Of a stretch of 23,008 nt of DNA, positions 20,999 to 23,008 are shown one piece after another. The DNA lies in contig RZYX01000027.1 in the NCBI GenBank assembly GCA_009930155.1, positions 1 to 23,008 of the forward strand, given 5' to 3'. Numbering within the stretch: position 1 is the first letter of the stretch; each line of letters starts with the position of its first letter. The notes under the pieces are model-generated. The model saw nothing but the letters and a program-made list of their open reading frames with translations. It was not told where the DNA came from and searched no databases. A program made the position numbers and the translations under genes. Source of the DNA: Clostridia bacterium. GTDB taxonomy: Bacteria > Bacillota_A > Clostridia > Oscillospirales > Acutalibacteraceae.

Positions 20999-22696
20999 AT
21001 GAAAGTTAGCGATTATATTGCAGAGTTTTTTATAGAAAAGCAAATAACAGATATATTTGGATATCCAGGTGGAATGGTTACTCACCTAATGGATTCATTT
21101 TATAAATATAAAGATAGACTTACGGCACATGTTAATTATCATGAGCAAGCCTCTGCTTTTTCAGCCTGTGGATATGCACAAGGTTCCGGAAAAGTGGGGG
21201 TTGCTTATGCAACAAGTGGACCTGGTGCAACAAATCTTATAACCGGAATAGCACACGCTTATTTTGATAGTGTTCCAACAATTTTTATAACTGGACAAGT
21301 TAATACTTATGAATCTAAATGTAATTTATCGGTTAGACAAAAGGGATTTCAGGAAACTGATATTGTTTCAATGGTAAAGGATATTACAAAGTATGCAGTT
21401 CAGATTACTAGTGAGAGTGATATCTGTTATGAGTTTGAGAAGGCGTATCATATTGCAACTAGCGGGCGTTTTGGACCTGTATTAATTGATATTCCAATGG
21501 ATGTTCAAAGAAAAGAAATTGATTTATCTGAAGTAAGGCATTTTAACGCTGAAATAGAAAATTATTCAATAAAAGAAATAACTTCAATTTTAGAAAAAGA
21601 GCTAAATATTTCAAAAAGACCTTGTATTCTTGTAGGCAATGGAATAAAGTGCGATTCCTTAACAAAGGAATTTAGAGAATTAATAAAAAAGATAAATATT
21701 CCAGTTGTAAGTAGTATGCCTGCTTTTGATGTTATGCTTTATGATGATGAGAATTATTTTGGATTTATTGGCGCTTATGGCAACAGATGTGCAAATTTTA
21801 TTGTTGCAAAAAGTGATTTAATCATATCAATTGGTAGCCGTCTTGACAGCAGACAAATTAGCACAAATTCAAGCAATTTTGCTCCAAATGCTAAATTAAT
21901 TAGATTTGATATAGATAAAAATGAATTTGAGAACAAAGTAAAAGATGATGAAATTCAATTCTTATTACCGCAAAAATATATATTTGACACTTTATATCAA
22001 ATAAATAAGCTTGATTTTAATGAATGGTTTAATGTTTGTAGAACAATAAAAGGCAAATTAAGAAGTTTTGATGATAACAAAATAAAAGATTTAATAAAAG
22101 GCATTAGTAATACAATTCCAGACAATTGTGTTATTACAACAGATGTTGGTCAAAATCAAGTTTGGATAGCACAATATTTTGAAAACAAGCCTAACCAAAA
22201 GATTTTATTTTCAAGTAGTCAAGGTGCAATGGGGTTTTCTTTACCCGCAGCTATAGGGGCATATTATGATTTGAAGAAGCCGGTTTTTGCAATTATGGGC
22301 GATGGTGGGTTTCAGATGAATTGTCAAGAACTTGAATTTATAAAACGGGAAGGCCTTCCAATTAAAATAATTGTTATTAATAATTATGCATTGGGTATGA
22401 TAAGACATTTTCAGGAAATGTATTTTAATAGTACCTATACTCAAACAGTAAAAAACAATGGCTATTCTTCTCCGAATTTTGAGAAGATTTCATCTGCATA
22501 TGATATTCCATATTATAAGATTTCTTCTGAAGATCAAATTGATCAAGATATTTTTAATAATGAAAAATCAGCTATTATAGAAGTTAGTATTAATGAAAAC
22601 ACCTATGTTTTTCCTAAGCTTGCTATGAATAAACCGCCGCAAGATCAAGAGCCAAATATTGATAGAGAGCTTTATAACTACATTATGAAAATTTGA
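20999..22696 (+). CDS. Acetolactate synthase-like thiamine-diphosphate enzyme
   Basis: 565 residues from ATG 20999, which has GAGGAG 7 bp upstream (a GTG at 20984 overlaps that site). Three-domain IlvB fold: N-terminal PYR domain with catalytic Glu49 (NYHEQASAFSACGYA) and SGPGATNLITG; middle domain about 190-350; C-terminal PP domain with GDGG (434-437) to NN (461-462), the thiamine-diphosphate motif, and QGAMGFSLPAAIGA. The activity would be decarboxylation of a 2-oxoacid and carbon-carbon bond formation. Between a GtrA-like gene and a sugar epimerase, a role in making a branched or modified sugar, as for YerE in yersiniose synthesis, is more likely than valine synthesis. No small regulatory subunit is nearby. 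Confidence 0.85.
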   Translation: MKVSDYIAEFFIEKQITDIFGYPGGMVTHLMDSFYKYKDRLTAHVNYHEQASAFSACGYAQGSGKVGVAYATSGPGATNLITGIAHAYFDSVPTIFITGQVNTYESKCNLSVRQKGFQETDIVSMVKDITKYAVQITSESDICYEFEKAYHIATSGRFGPVLIDIPMDVQRKEIDLSEVRHFNAEIENYSIKEITSILEKELNISKRPCILVGNGIKCDSLTKEFRELIKKINIPVVSSMPAFDVMLYDDENYFGFIGAYGNRCANFIVAKSDLIISIGSRLDSRQISTNSSNFAPNAKLIRFDIDKNEFENKVKDDEIQFLLPQKYIFDTLYQINKLDFNEWFNVCRTIKGKLRSFDDNKIKDLIKGISNTIPDNCVITTDVGQNQVWIAQYFENKPNQKILFSSSQGAMGFSLPAAIGAYYDLKKPVFAIMGDGGFQMNCQELEFIKREGLPIKIIVINNYALGMIRHFQEMYFNSTYTQTVKNNGYSSPNFEKISSAYDIPYYKISSEDQIDQDIFNNEKSAIIEVSINENTYVFPKLAMNKPPQDQEPNIDRELYNYIMKI

Positions 22697-22706
22697 GGAA
22701 ATAAAT

Positions 22707-23008
22707 TTGAAAAAAATAATTATTACAGGTGCGACAAGTTTTATAGGAATTAATTTAATTAATAAATTGATAGTTAATGATTATCAAATATTTGCTATAA
22801 TAAGACCTAATTCTGAAAGAAAAAGCTTGCTTCCAGTATCGGAAAAATTAAATACAATTGAAATTCCAATGTGCAATTATTATGAAATGGACAAATATAT
22901 TGGAGAATCTTGTGATGTTTTTATTTCATTAGCGTGGAATGGCACAAGGGGAGAAGCTAGAAATTCAGAAGAATTACAAGTTGAAAACTATAATAATTCT
23001 ATATATGC
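22707..23008 (+). CDS. NAD-dependent epimerase/dehydratase family protein (3' end missing)
   Basis: The first 100 residues are visible. The N-terminal Rossmann motif KKIIITGATSFIGINLINKL has the GxxxxxG nucleotide-binding pattern of extended short-chain dehydrogenases; VFISLAWNGTRG matches the end of the fourth strand. The TTG at 22707 has GAGGA 7 bp upstream, overlapping the previous stop. As the third gene of the operon it would act on a nucleotide sugar. The window ends before the active-site YxxxK. Confidence 0.85.
   Translation, partial: MKKIIITGATSFIGINLINKLIVNDYQIFAIIRPNSERKSLLPVSEKLNTIEIPMCNYYEMDKYIGESCDVFISLAWNGTRGEARNSEELQVENYNNSIY

Overview
The window reads as a chromosome segment of an anaerobic, endospore-forming Firmicute (class Clostridia). 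The evidence is a cotJ spore-coat operon, an RsgI-like anti-sigma factor, a G5/3D cell-wall protein, the right end of a Tn916/Tn1549-type integrative element, AT-rich intergenic DNA, strong GGAGG-type ribosome binding sites and frequent TTG starts. Genus cannot be fixed from this sequence alone.

Region 1 (1-about 6233) is the integrase-proximal end of an integrative and conjugative element, visibly richer in G+C than what follows. It carries the end of a WYL-domain regulator, a LexA/S24 repressor behind a promoter that overlaps a LexA-type operator, a small zinc-ribbon protein, a sigma-region-4-like protein, a roughly 430-nt hairpin-rich untranslated stretch, an orphan PemK/MazF-like toxin, a MerR-like excisionase and two tandem tyrosine integrases. 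Each integrase is followed by an 18-bp dyad. Just beyond the second dyad is an unidentified pseudoknot-like RNA candidate and a terminator.

Region 2 (about 6417-9914) looks like native chromosome: a YabE-like DUF348/G5/3D protein, a convergent amidohydrolase, and the operon cotJA-cotJB-cotJC. cotJC stops after about 60 conserved residues, before most metal ligands of this manganese-catalase family.

Region 3 (about 9880-16135) starts at the cotJC break. A two-gene minus-strand operon encodes a multispanning membrane protein and a 1066-residue exported protein of unknown function. Divergent from it are a 55-residue SHOCT-like protein and a large serine recombinase. The arrangement allows a skin-like element inserted in cotJC, but the 3' half of cotJC was not found in the window.

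Region 4 (about 16400-19785) is a self-contained signalling unit: an ECF sigma factor, an RsgI/PepSY-type anti-sigma factor, and three related small proteins of which two have clear signal peptides. The sigma operon and the first two small-protein genes share one promoter pattern (TGCAATAAA, 13 bp, GCGTTA), which implies an autoregulated regulon. The second small protein carries three tandem 22-residue repeats where the first carries one.

Region 5 (19786-23008) is a gene-poor stretch with a decayed reading frame, then the start of a surface-glycan type operon: GtrA-like protein, acetolactate-synthase-like thiamine-diphosphate enzyme, and the beginning of a NAD-dependent epimerase.
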